Assembly (NCBI RefSeq): GCF_002165625.1
Contig: NZ_NGNS01000011.1
Coordinates: 1 to 64,000, forward strand
Source: Neiella marina
Lineage (GTDB): Bacteria > Pseudomonadota > Gammaproteobacteria > Enterobacterales > Neiellaceae
Direction of reading: 5' to 3'
Length of the DNA stretch: 64,000 nucleotides
The notes beneath the pieces are model-generated. The model ran no database searches, was not told where the DNA came from, and was given only the letters and a program-made list of their open reading frames with translations. Numbering within the stretch: the first letter of the stretch is position 1; every line of letters begins with the position of its first letter. Of this stretch, positions 17,416-26,440 are shown piece by piece. Position numbers and translations under genes: made by a program.

Positions 17416-18357
17416 CTAACCAAATAACTTGGTGATGCCTTGATGTAGATGCTGATAGAACGGGTGGTTTCTGCGGCGTTGTAACATGCCGCCATACACT
17501 TTCACCAATGAAAACTGTGCCGATGCTTGTGCTAGTGGATAACAACGAATATCCGAATGTAATTTCGCCGTTGAGGGGTTGGCATACATGATTGCGTTGC
17601 TCTCGCTCAAACAGGCCAGTCCGGCAAGAATACTGGTTGTTGCGAGCATGACATTCACTCTTAGCCCATGTTGTTGATACTCAAGTTCAACGTAGTTGGG
17701 GCGGTGGTTGCCATCGGGTGGGGGTAGTATCACTACTGCCAGCTCTGCCAACTGTTGCCAGCTGCTTGCTACTACTTGGGACAGCACTGGGTGGTCTTTT
17801 CGAGCAAGCACTTTCATCGGCTCTTGGTAAAGCTGTTGCAAATAGATTTCTTGCGGAAGACTCGTTTCTTGATCGCAAATGCAGTAATCAAAGCTACCCT
17901 GCAGTAATTGCTCGATGCTGGCAGTTCCCCAGCCTGTTATTGCGACCGAAGCATTGGGGTATTGAGTGCGCAAATAGTTAGCGAGCTGGGGGCCCTGCTC
18001 TTGCAGGACATAAGGATCGACCACGATAGCGATGTCACCTTGATAGGCCAATGGATCAAACTGATGATAAGCGGAGAGAGCTTCTTTTACCGGCTCCAAC
18101 ATTAAGTCGGTGGCTTTGGTTAATCGCAACGCCAGTTCCGAGGGTTCCATGCCATGGGCTTTGCGGATAAACAATTGATCGCCAAAAGTGGCTTTTAGTT
18201 TGGTCATGCCGCGGCTTGCACTGGCTTGTGAAATACCTAGCCTTTCAGCTGCAGCTCTAGTACTGCCGGTTAAGACAATAGCGCGTAGCAACTGCAATAA
18301 ATTGAGATCGAGTTGGTCGATATTGTCAATGGCTGTTAATCGTCTAGTCTGAGGCAC
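17416..18357 (-). CDS. LysR family transcriptional regulator
   Basis: 313 residues. The N-terminal winged helix (about residues 15-75) includes LNLLQLLRAIVLTGSTRAAAERLGISQASASRGMTKL, the LysR recognition region. The rest is the effector-binding fold. The start appears to be GTG at 18357 without a clear ribosome-binding site, so it is uncertain by a few codons. It lies about 97 bp downstream of ureD on the same strand and could be read from the urea operon, but may have its own promoter. The effector is unknown. Confidence 0.85.
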   Translation of the reverse strand: MPQTRRLTAIDNIDQLDLNLLQLLRAIVLTGSTRAAAERLGISQASASRGMTKLKATFGDQLFIRKAHGMEPSELALRLTKATDLMLEPVKEALSAYHQFDPLAYQGDIAIVVDPYVLQEQGPQLANYLRTQYPNASVAITGWGTASIEQLLQGSFDYCICDQETSLPQEIYLQQLYQEPMKVLARKDHPVLSQVVASSWQQLAELAVVILPPPDGNHRPNYVELEYQQHGLRVNVMLATTSILAGLACLSESNAIMYANPSTAKLHSDIRCYPLAQASAQFSLVKVYGGMLQRRRNHPFYQHLHQGITKLFG

Positions 18358-18453
18358 TATTGTTACTTTTTTCGCCTTGGTGCAGTTTCAATTGTAAGCA
18401 TCATAGTCGATTGAATTGATGCCAGTAAGCAAATCACTCAAAGACTGTAACAA

Positions 18454-19335
18454 TCAAGTATTCCAGATTCTTGGCACACAGGCTGGCTTGTTGATGATCG
18501 ATGGTCGCAAGATTTGCCAGCATTGCCGCAGTAGGCGCTGTGCTTGCTCTGAGCAATTGCCCAAATAGCGCACCAAAATCAAGTCAAGCCGTTGGGTGAT
18601 GCTAATGCAGCGTTCCTCTTCTATGTCAGCCATCGCTTGGCGCAGTTGCTCAACTTGTTGCTCTGGTGCACCGGCACCAAATGCCACTAAGGTGCCGGAC
18701 ACCGTACAGTTATTAAAACCAACCAGTGCTTCAATGAGTGGATCTTGACTGCCCAATCGCTGCCGATCGAGCAATAAGGGTTTGTCGTTGTGATAGAGAT
18801 TGAAGGTTTGTTCAATCATTCCTTGCTCAAACGGCAGACCGCTGTGGGTGCGACCCAAACAAAACACATCCATACCAATAAAACGGGCATCGCCATAAAG
18901 GTTGATCTGAGTGTTGAGAAAACCATGGGCGCCATCGAAGACAATGGTTTCCATTGGCAGCCATTCGCATTTGGCGTTATCGACGCTGATGTCGACGCGT
19001 TGCTTCTGCTCAATATTGGCCGAATCGGCTTGATAGATTTTACCTGCCGATGGCGTGGTGAGTAGGGCATGAGATTGAGGCTGGCAGTCAACCTGAATGT
19101 GCAAGTCATCGCCGGATACCAGTCCGCCGGGCGGATGCAGCAAATAGACATGGCAGCTGTCACCCTCCGGATAAAAGGGTCTTTGAACTCGCAAAGGCCC
19201 TGCGAACTGCATTTGATTCATGCGGGTTTTGCCCCGCGCTTGATCAAACCCTAGGGCAATCCAAGCCGGCCAGTGGCGCTGCTGGTCGGTTTGAGAGGCT
19301 TGGTTATTATTGATTGCATTCAAATAATCAGTCAT
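18454..19335 (-). CDS. ureD: Urease accessory protein UreD
   Basis: About 293 residues of the UreD/UreH family, the scaffold that binds apo-urease and receives UreF-UreG for nickel insertion. Motifs: LHPPGGLVSGDDLHIQVDCQPQS (PPGG.V.GD), TTPSAGKIY and LPMETIVFDGA. It is the only ureD in the window, 11 kb from ureABCEFG, as the last gene of the urea transporter operon, about 36 bp after urtE. ATG 19335 (MTDYLN) is favoured; a GTG at 19356 is an alternative. Its location ties urease maturation to urea uptake. Confidence 0.93.
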   Translation of the reverse strand: MTDYLNAINNNQASQTDQQRHWPAWIALGFDQARGKTRMNQMQFAGPLRVQRPFYPEGDSCHVYLLHPPGGLVSGDDLHIQVDCQPQSHALLTTPSAGKIYQADSANIEQKQRVDISVDNAKCEWLPMETIVFDGAHGFLNTQINLYGDARFIGMDVFCLGRTHSGLPFEQGMIEQTFNLYHNDKPLLLDRQRLGSQDPLIEALVGFNNCTVSGTLVAFGAGAPEQQVEQLRQAMADIEEERCISITQRLDLILVRYLGNCSEQAQRLLRQCWQILRPSIINKPACVPRIWNT

Positions 19336-19371
19336 CGAAAGGCGCTTTCCTACCACTGGGCTGCGATCAGG

Positions 19372-20088
19372 CTAAACAGTCAGATACTGCTTCACCAGCT
19401 GTTCATCTAAATCGCCGATGTCGCCATTGGCAACCTGACGGCCTCGATCCATTAAGCAAAAGTTATCCGCTACTTTACGGGCAAATGGCAATTTTTGCTC
19501 GACTAACAGTACAGTCAGGCCGATTTCCTCATTGAGTTTGCGAATGATATCGCCAATTTCAGCGACAATGTTCGGCTGAATGCCTTCGGTCGGTTCATCA
19601 AGGATAAGCAGCTCAGGCTTGATTGCTAGCGCTCGGCCAATGGCCAACTGTTGTTGCTGACCGCCGGACAAATCACCACCTTTGCGGCTCAGCATTTGCT
19701 TCAATACCGGGAACATGTCGAAGATGAATTCTGGCACTTGTCGTTGTTTATCAGGCCGAGCAGGTAAGCCAATGCGCAAATTTTCTTCGACTGTCAGTAA
19801 TGGAAAAATCTGCCGGCCTTGCGGCACGTAGCCTACGCCTAACGTGGCTCGGCGCTCCGATGACAGTTTTTGTAGGCCGACTTCCATGCCACGTCCACGA
19901 TAAATAATCTCACCACTTTTGACTGGCAATAAGCCCATAATGCTTTGCAGTAGGGTGGTCTTGCCAACACCATTGCGGCCCATCAACACCGTGCATTTAC
20001 CTTGCTCCACTTCTAAGTCGAGATCCCACAAGGTGTGGCTCTGACCATAGAATTGATTGAGCTGTTGAATACTTAACATGCTGTTCAT
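19372..20088 (-). CDS. urtE: Urea ABC transporter ATPase UrtE
   Basis: A 238-residue LivF-type ATPase with Walker A GRNGVGKTTL, the signature LSGGQQQQLAIGRAL, Walker B LLILDEPTEGIQ and the switch His region replaced by VEQ (LLVEQKLPFA), as usual for this branch. The VGYVPQGRQIFP segment is typical of UrtE. It works with UrtD on the cytoplasmic face of UrtBC. It starts 5 bp after urtD. Confidence 0.96.
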   Translation of the reverse strand: MNSMLSIQQLNQFYGQSHTLWDLDLEVEQGKCTVLMGRNGVGKTTLLQSIMGLLPVKSGEIIYRGRGMEVGLQKLSSERRATLGVGYVPQGRQIFPLLTVEENLRIGLPARPDKQRQVPEFIFDMFPVLKQMLSRKGGDLSGGQQQQLAIGRALAIKPELLILDEPTEGIQPNIVAEIGDIIRKLNEEIGLTVLLVEQKLPFARKVADNFCLMDRGRQVANGDIGDLDEQLVKQYLTV

Positions 20089-20093
20089 CGCGA

Positions 20094-20915
20094 CTACTCT
20101 CCTAGATAAACTTGAACGACTTTGTCGTCGTTTTGCACTTGGTCCATTGTGCCCTCGGCAAGCACTGAGCCTTGATGGAGCACAGTGACTTGATTGGCCA
20201 GCGAACGGACAAAGTCCATGTCATGCTCCACCAGAATCACGGTATGCTCGCCTGCCAATGAGGTCAGCAGTTCGCCGGTGCGATCCATTTCTTGGTGAGT
20301 CATGCCGGCCACCGGTTCATCCACTAACAGCAGTTTCGGGTTTTGCATCAATAGCATGCCGATTTCTAACCACTGTTTTTGCCCGTGAGACAGGGCGCCT
20401 GCCAACAGGTTGCGTTGTTGCTTGAGACCAATTTGGCCCAATACATGATCAATATGATCAAGTTGCGATGAACTGAGTTTTGCCATCAAAGTGGTGAACA
20501 CGCCCTTGGCGCCAGCCATCGCTAGCTCCAAGTTGGCAAACACCGTTTGATGTTCAAACACGGTTGGTTTTTGGAACTTACGACCAATACCGGCTTGGGC
20601 AATTTCTGGTTCTGACATATTCAGCAAATTGATTTTTTGGCCAAACCAAGCCGAGCCTTCATCGGGGCGAGTTTTGCCGGTGATGATGTCCATCATGGTG
20701 GTTTTGCCCGCGCCATTGGGGCCAATGATGCAGCGCAACTCGCCTTCGTTGATGTATAAGTTGAGCTTGTTAATGGCTTTGAAACCATCAAAGCTGACGC
20801 TGATATCTTCTAAATAGAGCAGGTAACCTTGACCAACGTCCAATGCTGGGCTGGTGTTCGGCATCATGAAATCGAACACCTTGTCGCGATGCTGAAATTC
20901 TTCGATGAGCCTCAT
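20094..20915 (-). CDS. urtD: Urea ABC transporter ATPase UrtD
   Basis: A 273-residue LivG-type ATPase: Walker A GPNGAGKTTMMD, Q-loop GRKFQKPTVF, signature LSHGQKQWLEIGM, Walker B LLLVDEPVAGMT, then VEHDMDF. The signature reads LSHGQ instead of LSGGQ, which is normal in UrtD. The start overlaps the urtC stop by four bases. Confidence 0.96.
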   Translation of the reverse strand: MRLIEEFQHRDKVFDFMMPNTSPALDVGQGYLLYLEDISVSFDGFKAINKLNLYINEGELRCIIGPNGAGKTTMMDIITGKTRPDEGSAWFGQKINLLNMSEPEIAQAGIGRKFQKPTVFEHQTVFANLELAMAGAKGVFTTLMAKLSSSQLDHIDHVLGQIGLKQQRNLLAGALSHGQKQWLEIGMLLMQNPKLLLVDEPVAGMTHQEMDRTGELLTSLAGEHTVILVEHDMDFVRSLANQVTVLHQGSVLAEGTMDQVQNDDKVVQVYLGE

Positions 20916-22069
20916 GCTTTTACTCCGCTGTTATCCAAATCGTTGCCATTGTCCAAGTTGTTACCGTCGCTATCGTCATTGTCTGGCCGCTCGCGCTGCA
21001 ATATCCCCATCACCCCTTTGGGTAAGAACAAGGTCACTAACACGAACATGGCGCCGAGGCTGAATAGCCAAATCTCAGGCATGGCGGCGGTTAAGTAGGT
21101 TTTGGCGTAGTTGACGGCGACGGCACCAACCACGGCACCATAAAGTGTTGCGCGACCACCCAAAGCGACCCAAACCACCAATTCAATGGAATTAAGCGGC
21201 GAAAACTCGGATGGGTTGATGATGCCAACTTGCGGCACATATAACGCCCCGGCAACACCGGCTAGCACCGCAGAGACGACAAAGATGAATAGTTTGACGT
21301 TCTCAACTTTGTAACCAATAAAGCGGGTGCGGGCTTCGGCATCGCGAATGGCAACCGCGACCCGGCCAAGGCGACTGGTGACAATCATCCGGCAAGCGAT
21401 GTAACCCAAGCCCAGCGCTACCGCTGATGCAACATAAAGGGCCATGCGGGTGGCATCGGACTGGAGATCAAAGCCCAAGATGTCTTTGAAGTCGGTGAGG
21501 CCATTGTTACCACCAAAGCCCATTTCATTGCGGAAGAAGGCCAGTAGCAGGGCATAGGTCAGCGCCTGGGTGATGATCGACAGATAGACGCCAGTCACTC
21601 GCGAGCGAAAGGCCAGCCAGCCAAAGACAAAAGCCAGTAAGCCGGGTACCAGCACAATCATTAAGGCTGCAAACCAAAATTGATCAAAGCCGTGCCAGAA
21701 CCAAGGCAGCTCCTGCCAGTTAAGGAACACCATGAAATCCGGCAACAATGGGTCGCCATAAACGCCGCGGTCGCCAATCTGACGCATCAAGTACATGCCC
21801 ATGGCGTAACCACCAAGAGCAAAAAAGGCGGCATGGCCGAGGCTCAAAATACCCAAGTAACCCCAGACCAAGTCAACGGCAACTGCCAGTAGGGCATAGC
21901 ACAAATACTTGCCCATCAGCGTCATGGTATAGGTCGTTACATGCAGTGGGTTTGAGCTGTCCAGTGCATTCAATAGTGGCACAGCAAGTGCCACGACAAT
22001 CAACACCGCCAAAAAGCGAATGGTGCTTTTGTTGAAAATGCCTTCGTACATTTGTGGATGTGTTGTCAT
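20912..22069 (-). CDS. urtC: Urea ABC transporter permease UrtC
   Basis: A 385-residue LivM-type inner-membrane permease with about ten hydrophobic helices. The characteristic DLVWGYLGILSLGHAAFFALGGYAMGMYL segment near residue 70 and AIRDAEARTRFIGY coupling loop are present. The C-terminus carries a low-complexity Asn/Asp-rich tail. Three bases separate it from urtB. Confidence 0.96.
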   Translation of the reverse strand: MTTHPQMYEGIFNKSTIRFLAVLIVVALAVPLLNALDSSNPLHVTTYTMTLMGKYLCYALLAVAVDLVWGYLGILSLGHAAFFALGGYAMGMYLMRQIGDRGVYGDPLLPDFMVFLNWQELPWFWHGFDQFWFAALMIVLVPGLLAFVFGWLAFRSRVTGVYLSIITQALTYALLLAFFRNEMGFGGNNGLTDFKDILGFDLQSDATRMALYVASAVALGLGYIACRMIVTSRLGRVAVAIRDAEARTRFIGYKVENVKLFIFVVSAVLAGVAGALYVPQVGIINPSEFSPLNSIELVVWVALGGRATLYGAVVGAVAVNYAKTYLTAAMPEIWLFSLGAMFVLVTLFLPKGVMGILQRERPDNDDSDGNNLDNGNDLDNSGVKA

Positions 22070-22072
22070 AAC

Positions 22073-23689
22073 TTAGCCCTCAGCCGAACGGCCCTTCTGA
22101 GGGAACAATCCACGTGGCCGTTTTTGAATAAAGAGAATGATGAATACCAGTACCAAGATCTTCGCCAGTACGGCGCCAGCCCAAGGCTCCATGATCTTGT
22201 TAGCAACACCCAGTGATAAACCAGCAACCAAAGTGCCCCAAAGGTTACCCACGCCGCCGAACACCACCACCATGAAGGAGTCGATGATGTACGCCTGGCC
22301 CAGGTTTGGCCCGACGTTAGTGAGCTGACTTAAGGCAACCCCTGCGACACCGGCAATGCCCGAGCCTAAACCAAAGGTCATGGCATCAACCCATTCCGAG
22401 CGAACGCCCATAGCGCGCGCCATGGCTCGGTTTTGGGCAACCGCACGTACTTCAATTCCCAAGCGGGTGTAGCGCAGTAGCATAAATAACAGGGCAAAAA
22501 CGATGAGACAAAAGGCAATGATATACAGGCGGTTAAGGGTCAGACTAAGCACAGGGTTAATCTCAATGACGCCACTCATAAACTCAGGCGTCGCCACCGA
22601 GCGGTTTAGCGGCGAGAAAATCGAGCGCACTGCTTGTTGTAAAATCAGGCTGATACCAAAGGTTGCCAGCAGGGTTTCCAGAGGCCGACCGTAAAGAAAG
22701 CGAATGACGCCACGTTCGATCAGAATGCCGACAAAGGCGGACACCAAAAAGGCAGCAGGAATCGATACCAAAATCGACAAGGCAATATTGTCTGGCATCA
22801 GTAGTTGCACCACATAGGTGGTGTAAGCGCCAAGCATAATGAGTTCACCATGGGCCATGTTAATCACGCCCATGACGCCAAAGGTAATAGCCAAGCCAAT
22901 AGCCGCCAAAACGAGCACCGAGCCTAGGCTCAAGCCAAAGAATAAGGTTTCGGCATGGCCAGCCCATTTGCGCTTTTCATCGATGCTGCGTAAGCCTTTG
23001 CTGGCTTGGCTTTTGAGTATGGCGTCATCAGTGGTTTCGACAAATTGTGCGAGGGCGTTGCGAGCTGCCGGTTGCAGGCTGTCAGATAAAGTTGCAACGG
23101 CGGTTTGTTGCTCGGCTGAGTCACTGTCAGTACTGTTCAAGTCGGTCACGGCGAGGGCGACTTCAATCAGTTCTTGTACTGAGTTGTCCCGTTCGATATC
23201 GAGGCGTTGAGATAAGGTTTGATAAAGCTCAGGAGTGAGCTTGCCCATCAATTGACTGACTGCTTGTTGACGTTGCTCGACATCAGGCGAGGACAGCTTT
23301 AACGAGGCCAGTGCTGCTTTAAGGCTAGCGCGAATACTGTTGTTAATTCGTACCTTTTTGATTTTGCGTTTGCTGACGGTTTGGGCGCTCTCACCACTGT
23401 CGTCGAACAAGTTGACGATGATGAGTTTCTTGTCTTGCTTGCCTTGGACGACAACCAACTCATCGGTTTTCTTGAGACGATAGAGTTCGCCATTGAGTAA
23501 TAGATTCAGGACCAATTCGGTGTTGGCATGTTGGCTGCTGGCAATTGCAGCAATGCCTTGTTCAATATGGCTGAAGTCCTTGGATTTTAATTGTTCTAAT
23601 CCTTGCTCGAATGAATCTGCCCGAGCGAAACCTGTGGTCGCCACGGCGCTCAATAAGAGCAAGCTTACCCAAAGTACTCGAAGTAACAT
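22073..23689 (-). CDS. urtB: Urea ABC transporter permease UrtB
   Basis: About 538 residues. A signal peptide (residues 1-23) and a roughly 220-residue periplasmic extension precede the LivH-like permease core (FGVMGVINMAHGELIMLGAY and AVAQNRAMARAMGV). This long N-terminal extension is typical of proteobacterial UrtB. The ATG at 23689 (MLLRVLWV) has GAGGA before it; the frame extends 66 codons upstream through the hairpin-rich spacer, which is not coding. Confidence 0.95.
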   Translation of the reverse strand: MLLRVLWVSLLLLSAVATTGFARADSFEQGLEQLKSKDFSHIEQGIAAIASSQHANTELVLNLLLNGELYRLKKTDELVVVQGKQDKKLIIVNLFDDSGESAQTVSKRKIKKVRINNSIRASLKAALASLKLSSPDVEQRQQAVSQLMGKLTPELYQTLSQRLDIERDNSVQELIEVALAVTDLNSTDSDSAEQQTAVATLSDSLQPAARNALAQFVETTDDAILKSQASKGLRSIDEKRKWAGHAETLFFGLSLGSVLVLAAIGLAITFGVMGVINMAHGELIMLGAYTTYVVQLLMPDNIALSILVSIPAAFLVSAFVGILIERGVIRFLYGRPLETLLATFGISLILQQAVRSIFSPLNRSVATPEFMSGVIEINPVLSLTLNRLYIIAFCLIVFALLFMLLRYTRLGIEVRAVAQNRAMARAMGVRSEWVDAMTFGLGSGIAGVAGVALSQLTNVGPNLGQAYIIDSFMVVVFGGVGNLWGTLVAGLSLGVANKIMEPWAGAVLAKILVLVFIILFIQKRPRGLFPQKGRSAEG

Positions 23690-23721
23690 CTGTAATCCTC
23701 CAGAGCCACTAAACGGAAAAA

Positions 23722-23846
23722 GGATGGCGCCTTTCGGAGCCATCAATCCAGGTGTACACATTGCGTGTGATTCCTTTTCAACTGAAAAGGAGAAGAACTT
23801 GATGAACGAAACACCTTTACCGAACCGGTGTGCAATCCGGTAAAGG
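23722..23846 (-). promoter_or_regulatory. Triple-hairpin spacer between urtA and urtB
   Basis: The 176-bp gap holds three inverted repeats: GATGGC/GCCATC (about 23722-23744), CCTTTTCA/TGAAAAGG (23773-23790) and CCTTTACCG/CGGTAAAGG (23814-23846). The last follows the urtA stop codon by about 20 bp. Such spacers protect the upstream mRNA or end part of transcription, allowing far more binding protein than permease. Confidence 0.6.
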
Positions 23847-23865
23847 GTTTTCACAACAGTCAGAA

Positions 23866-25146
23866 CTAGTAGTTCTGGCCTGAACACTTCGAGGTCTTGA
23901 CGTTGTAGTTACCGCAAGACAAAGGCGCTCGCCAATCTGAAATCAAGTCTTTTGAGCCCGGCAGGAAGTCAGACCAAGCATCGCCTGGGACCAAGCCAGA
24001 AGTCTTCCAAACTGTTTCGAATTGACCATCGTCCTGAATCTCACCAATCAACACCGGCTTGGTGATGTGGTGGTTTGGCATCATGGCAGAGTAGCCACCA
24101 GTCAAGTTAGGTACTGCAACACCAATCAGCGCATCACCAACCACACTTGGGTCTGTGGTGCCGGCTTTTTTCACTGCTTCAACCCACATGTTGAAACCGA
24201 TGTAGTGAGCTTCCATTGGGTCGTTGGTCACGCGATCTTCATCTTTAATGAAGGCGTGCCATGCTTCGATGAACTCATCATTGACGTCAGATTCAACGCT
24301 CATGAAGTAGTTCCAAGCGGCCAAGTGACCGACCAGAGGCTTGGTGTCGATACCAGAGAGTTCTTCTTCACCGACTGAGAAAGCCACCACTGGGATTTCG
24401 TCGGCGCTAATGCCTTGGTTACCCAACTCTTTGTAGAAAGGCACGTTGGCATCACCGTTAATGGTTGAAACTACCGCTGTTTTCTTGCCTTTTGAACCAA
24501 ACTTTTTGATGTCAGAAACAATCGACTGCCAATCTGAGTGACCAAACGGGGTGTAATTGATCATGATGTCAGATTCAGGTACGCCTTTCGCTTTCAAGTA
24601 GGCTTCAAGAATCTTGTTGGTGGTACGAGGGTAAACATAATCCGTACCGGCCAGAACCCAGCGCTTAACGCCTTGGTCCATCAGATAATCAACTGCAGGG
24701 ATGGCTTGTTGGTTTGGCGCAGCACCTGTGTAGAAGACGTTTTTCGATGACTCTTCACCTTCATACTGAACGGGATAGAACAGCAGGCTGTCGAGTTCTT
24801 CGAATACTGGCAGTACCGATTTACGTGATACCGATGTCCAGCAGCCGAATACTGCATCAACGTCTTTCTTTTCAATCAATTCACGAGCTTTTTCTGCGAA
24901 CAATGGCCAGTTTGATGCGGGGTCAACCACCACGGCTTCGAGCTTTTTACCCAGCAAGCCGCCCTTTTTGTTCTGCTCATCAATGAGCATCAGCATGGTG
25001 TCTTTCAGGGTGGTTTCACTAATCGCCATGGTGCCAGAGAGTGAGTGCAACACGCCGACTTTGATGGTGTCTTCATCCGCCATCACACTGCCAGCGCTCA
25101 TGCTGCCTGCAATGGCGGCAGCTAACATTAATTTTTTCAGGTTCAT
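23866..25146 (-). CDS. urtA: Urea ABC transporter substrate-binding protein UrtA
   Basis: A 426-residue periplasmic binding protein. The signal peptide is MNLKKLMLAAAIAGSMSAGS to about residue 23 (VMA-DE). The mature part begins IKVGVLHSLSGTMAISE, the UrtA signature. GCWTSVSRKSVLPVFEE, LFYPVQYEGEE and PRTTNKILEAYL are typical of UrtA, not of amino-acid binding proteins. AAGGA precedes the ATG. It is the second gene of the operon, after the porin. Confidence 0.97.
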   Translation of the reverse strand: MNLKKLMLAAAIAGSMSAGSVMADEDTIKVGVLHSLSGTMAISETTLKDTMLMLIDEQNKKGGLLGKKLEAVVVDPASNWPLFAEKARELIEKKDVDAVFGCWTSVSRKSVLPVFEELDSLLFYPVQYEGEESSKNVFYTGAAPNQQAIPAVDYLMDQGVKRWVLAGTDYVYPRTTNKILEAYLKAKGVPESDIMINYTPFGHSDWQSIVSDIKKFGSKGKKTAVVSTINGDANVPFYKELGNQGISADEIPVVAFSVGEEELSGIDTKPLVGHLAAWNYFMSVESDVNDEFIEAWHAFIKDEDRVTNDPMEAHYIGFNMWVEAVKKAGTTDPSVVGDALIGVAVPNLTGGYSAMMPNHHITKPVLIGEIQDDGQFETVWKTSGLVPGDAWSDFLPGSKDLISDWRAPLSCGNYNVKTSKCSGQNY

Positions 25147-25187
25147 CGTCAGTTATCCTTGTTTAACGAGTGTGGTTGGGCGAGTGC

Positions 25188-26189
25188 TTAGAAAGTCACC
25201 AGCGCTTCAAGAGCAAAGCTGTCGGTATCGACGTCGGTGGCATCGTCGGTATCCATGCGGTATTCAGCAACAATCAGCAGGTAATCGTTAACGGCATAGC
25301 TTGGCGAGATGGTGAAGCCACTGATGTCTTCAACGGTATCGCCATCATCGTTTTCAACTTCCCAAGCGTGATAACGCAAGGTGATGCCGGCTTTGTCAAA
25401 GGCATAGTTAGCCATCAACAAGTAACCATCGGCTTCAGCACCTGGACCACCGGCGGTAGCGGTTGCTGCTGGCGTTTCTTCTGAAGTGTTGTATTCCGCG
25501 GCAAGAGTGATTGGGCCTGCGGCATAGCTTGCCCAAACGTTGACCATGCTGATGTCTTCACCGGTGTCATCGTTCTTATCAGCAAGATAGAAACCTTTCA
25601 CTGTGACCGATTCGATTGGGTTAAATGCCAACATGGTTTCGATAGCAGGATTAGAGAAGTCGCTGCCGTCGCCTTTGAGGTTACCGGTGTCAGCAACAAC
25701 CGATAGCGCTGCACTGAACATGTCACCAGTGTATAAACCAGAGACACCCTGCTGATAAGCACCATAGAAGTACTTGCCATAGCCAGTGCCTGAATACTGG
25801 TAGAGGCCTGTTGGATCTTCTGTTTCCCAACCAGAGTAGCTGAGGAAACGACCTGCTTTCACTGAGAATTGATCGTTGAAGGCGTAGTTGATGGTCATTT
25901 GCTCAAGGTGCATTTCTTCGCCATCACCATTGTCATGCCATTCGATATCTGCATGGGCGCTGAACTTGTCGGTCATGGCATAACCGATTTGAACTTCGGC
26001 TTGGTCGAGCGCAGCGCTGGAATCTGAGCTAGCGTCATCTGGATCTTCGTAGTAGTAAGACATGTCGATGAAGCCTGAGATGCTGATTTTATCGAACTGA
26101 GCTGCCAGTTCATCAGCGGTCAAGGCGTTGGCCATTGGGCTTGCCATGAGTACTGCTAGAGCGAGTGCGTTCTTCTGAAAGCCTTTCAT
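25188..26189 (-). CDS. Outer-membrane beta-barrel porin
   Basis: 333 residues with a signal peptide ending MANA-L. The mature part alternates polar and hydrophobic residues (SGFIDMSYYYED, VQIGYAMTDKFSAHADIEW, FSVKAGRFLSYSGWE) and ends in Phe, as outer-membrane barrels do. It resembles the putative beta-barrel porin-2 group. It is 41 bp upstream of urtA with no terminator between, and is the first gene of the leftward operon. I infer that it lets urea through the outer membrane when urea is scarce. A GTG one codon earlier is an alternative start. Confidence 0.82.
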   Translation of the reverse strand: MKGFQKNALALAVLMASPMANALTADELAAQFDKISISGFIDMSYYYEDPDDASSDSSAALDQAEVQIGYAMTDKFSAHADIEWHDNGDGEEMHLEQMTINYAFNDQFSVKAGRFLSYSGWETEDPTGLYQYSGTGYGKYFYGAYQQGVSGLYTGDMFSAALSVVADTGNLKGDGSDFSNPAIETMLAFNPIESVTVKGFYLADKNDDTGEDISMVNVWASYAAGPITLAAEYNTSEETPAATATAGGPGAEADGYLLMANYAFDKAGITLRYHAWEVENDDGDTVEDISGFTISPSYAVNDYLLIVAEYRMDTDDATDVDTDSFALEALVTF

Positions 26190-26345
26190 CACGCTATTTC
26201 TCCTGAAAAATGTTATGTTATTGGTTGGTTAAAAACCTTCGCAGAGTGTTTTTGTCGCTAACGTTTCAGGCTCTGGCGACTCTTCGATGAAAGTGATTCG
26301 CAAACCAGCAACGTCGGCTTGTGGCTACTATCCGAGGAAAGGGCA

Positions 26346-26391
26346 ATTGGGCCAATCAGGCGATCGGCGCATAGGGCTACGTTAAATAACG
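26346..26391. promoter_or_regulatory. Divergent promoter region with two palindromes
   Basis: The 251-bp space between the porin-urt operon and the hybrid kinase contains ATTGG-G-CCAAT (26346-26356) and CGTTA-AA-TAACG (26380-26391), 34 bp apart centre to centre. They are candidate operators for the LuxR-type regulator encoded at 29.8 kb. No sigma-54 promoter was found. Confidence 0.4.
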
Positions 26392-26440
26392 CATATTCGA
26401 AAGCACGCTGACTCAATAGACTTAGGAATGAAGTTACCCT

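Noticed and set aside
26193-26440. Sigma-54 promoter for the porin-urt operon
   Set aside because: A TTGGCC...TTGC-like sequence exists on the minus strand near 26345-26358, but the GG and GC elements are several bases too close.
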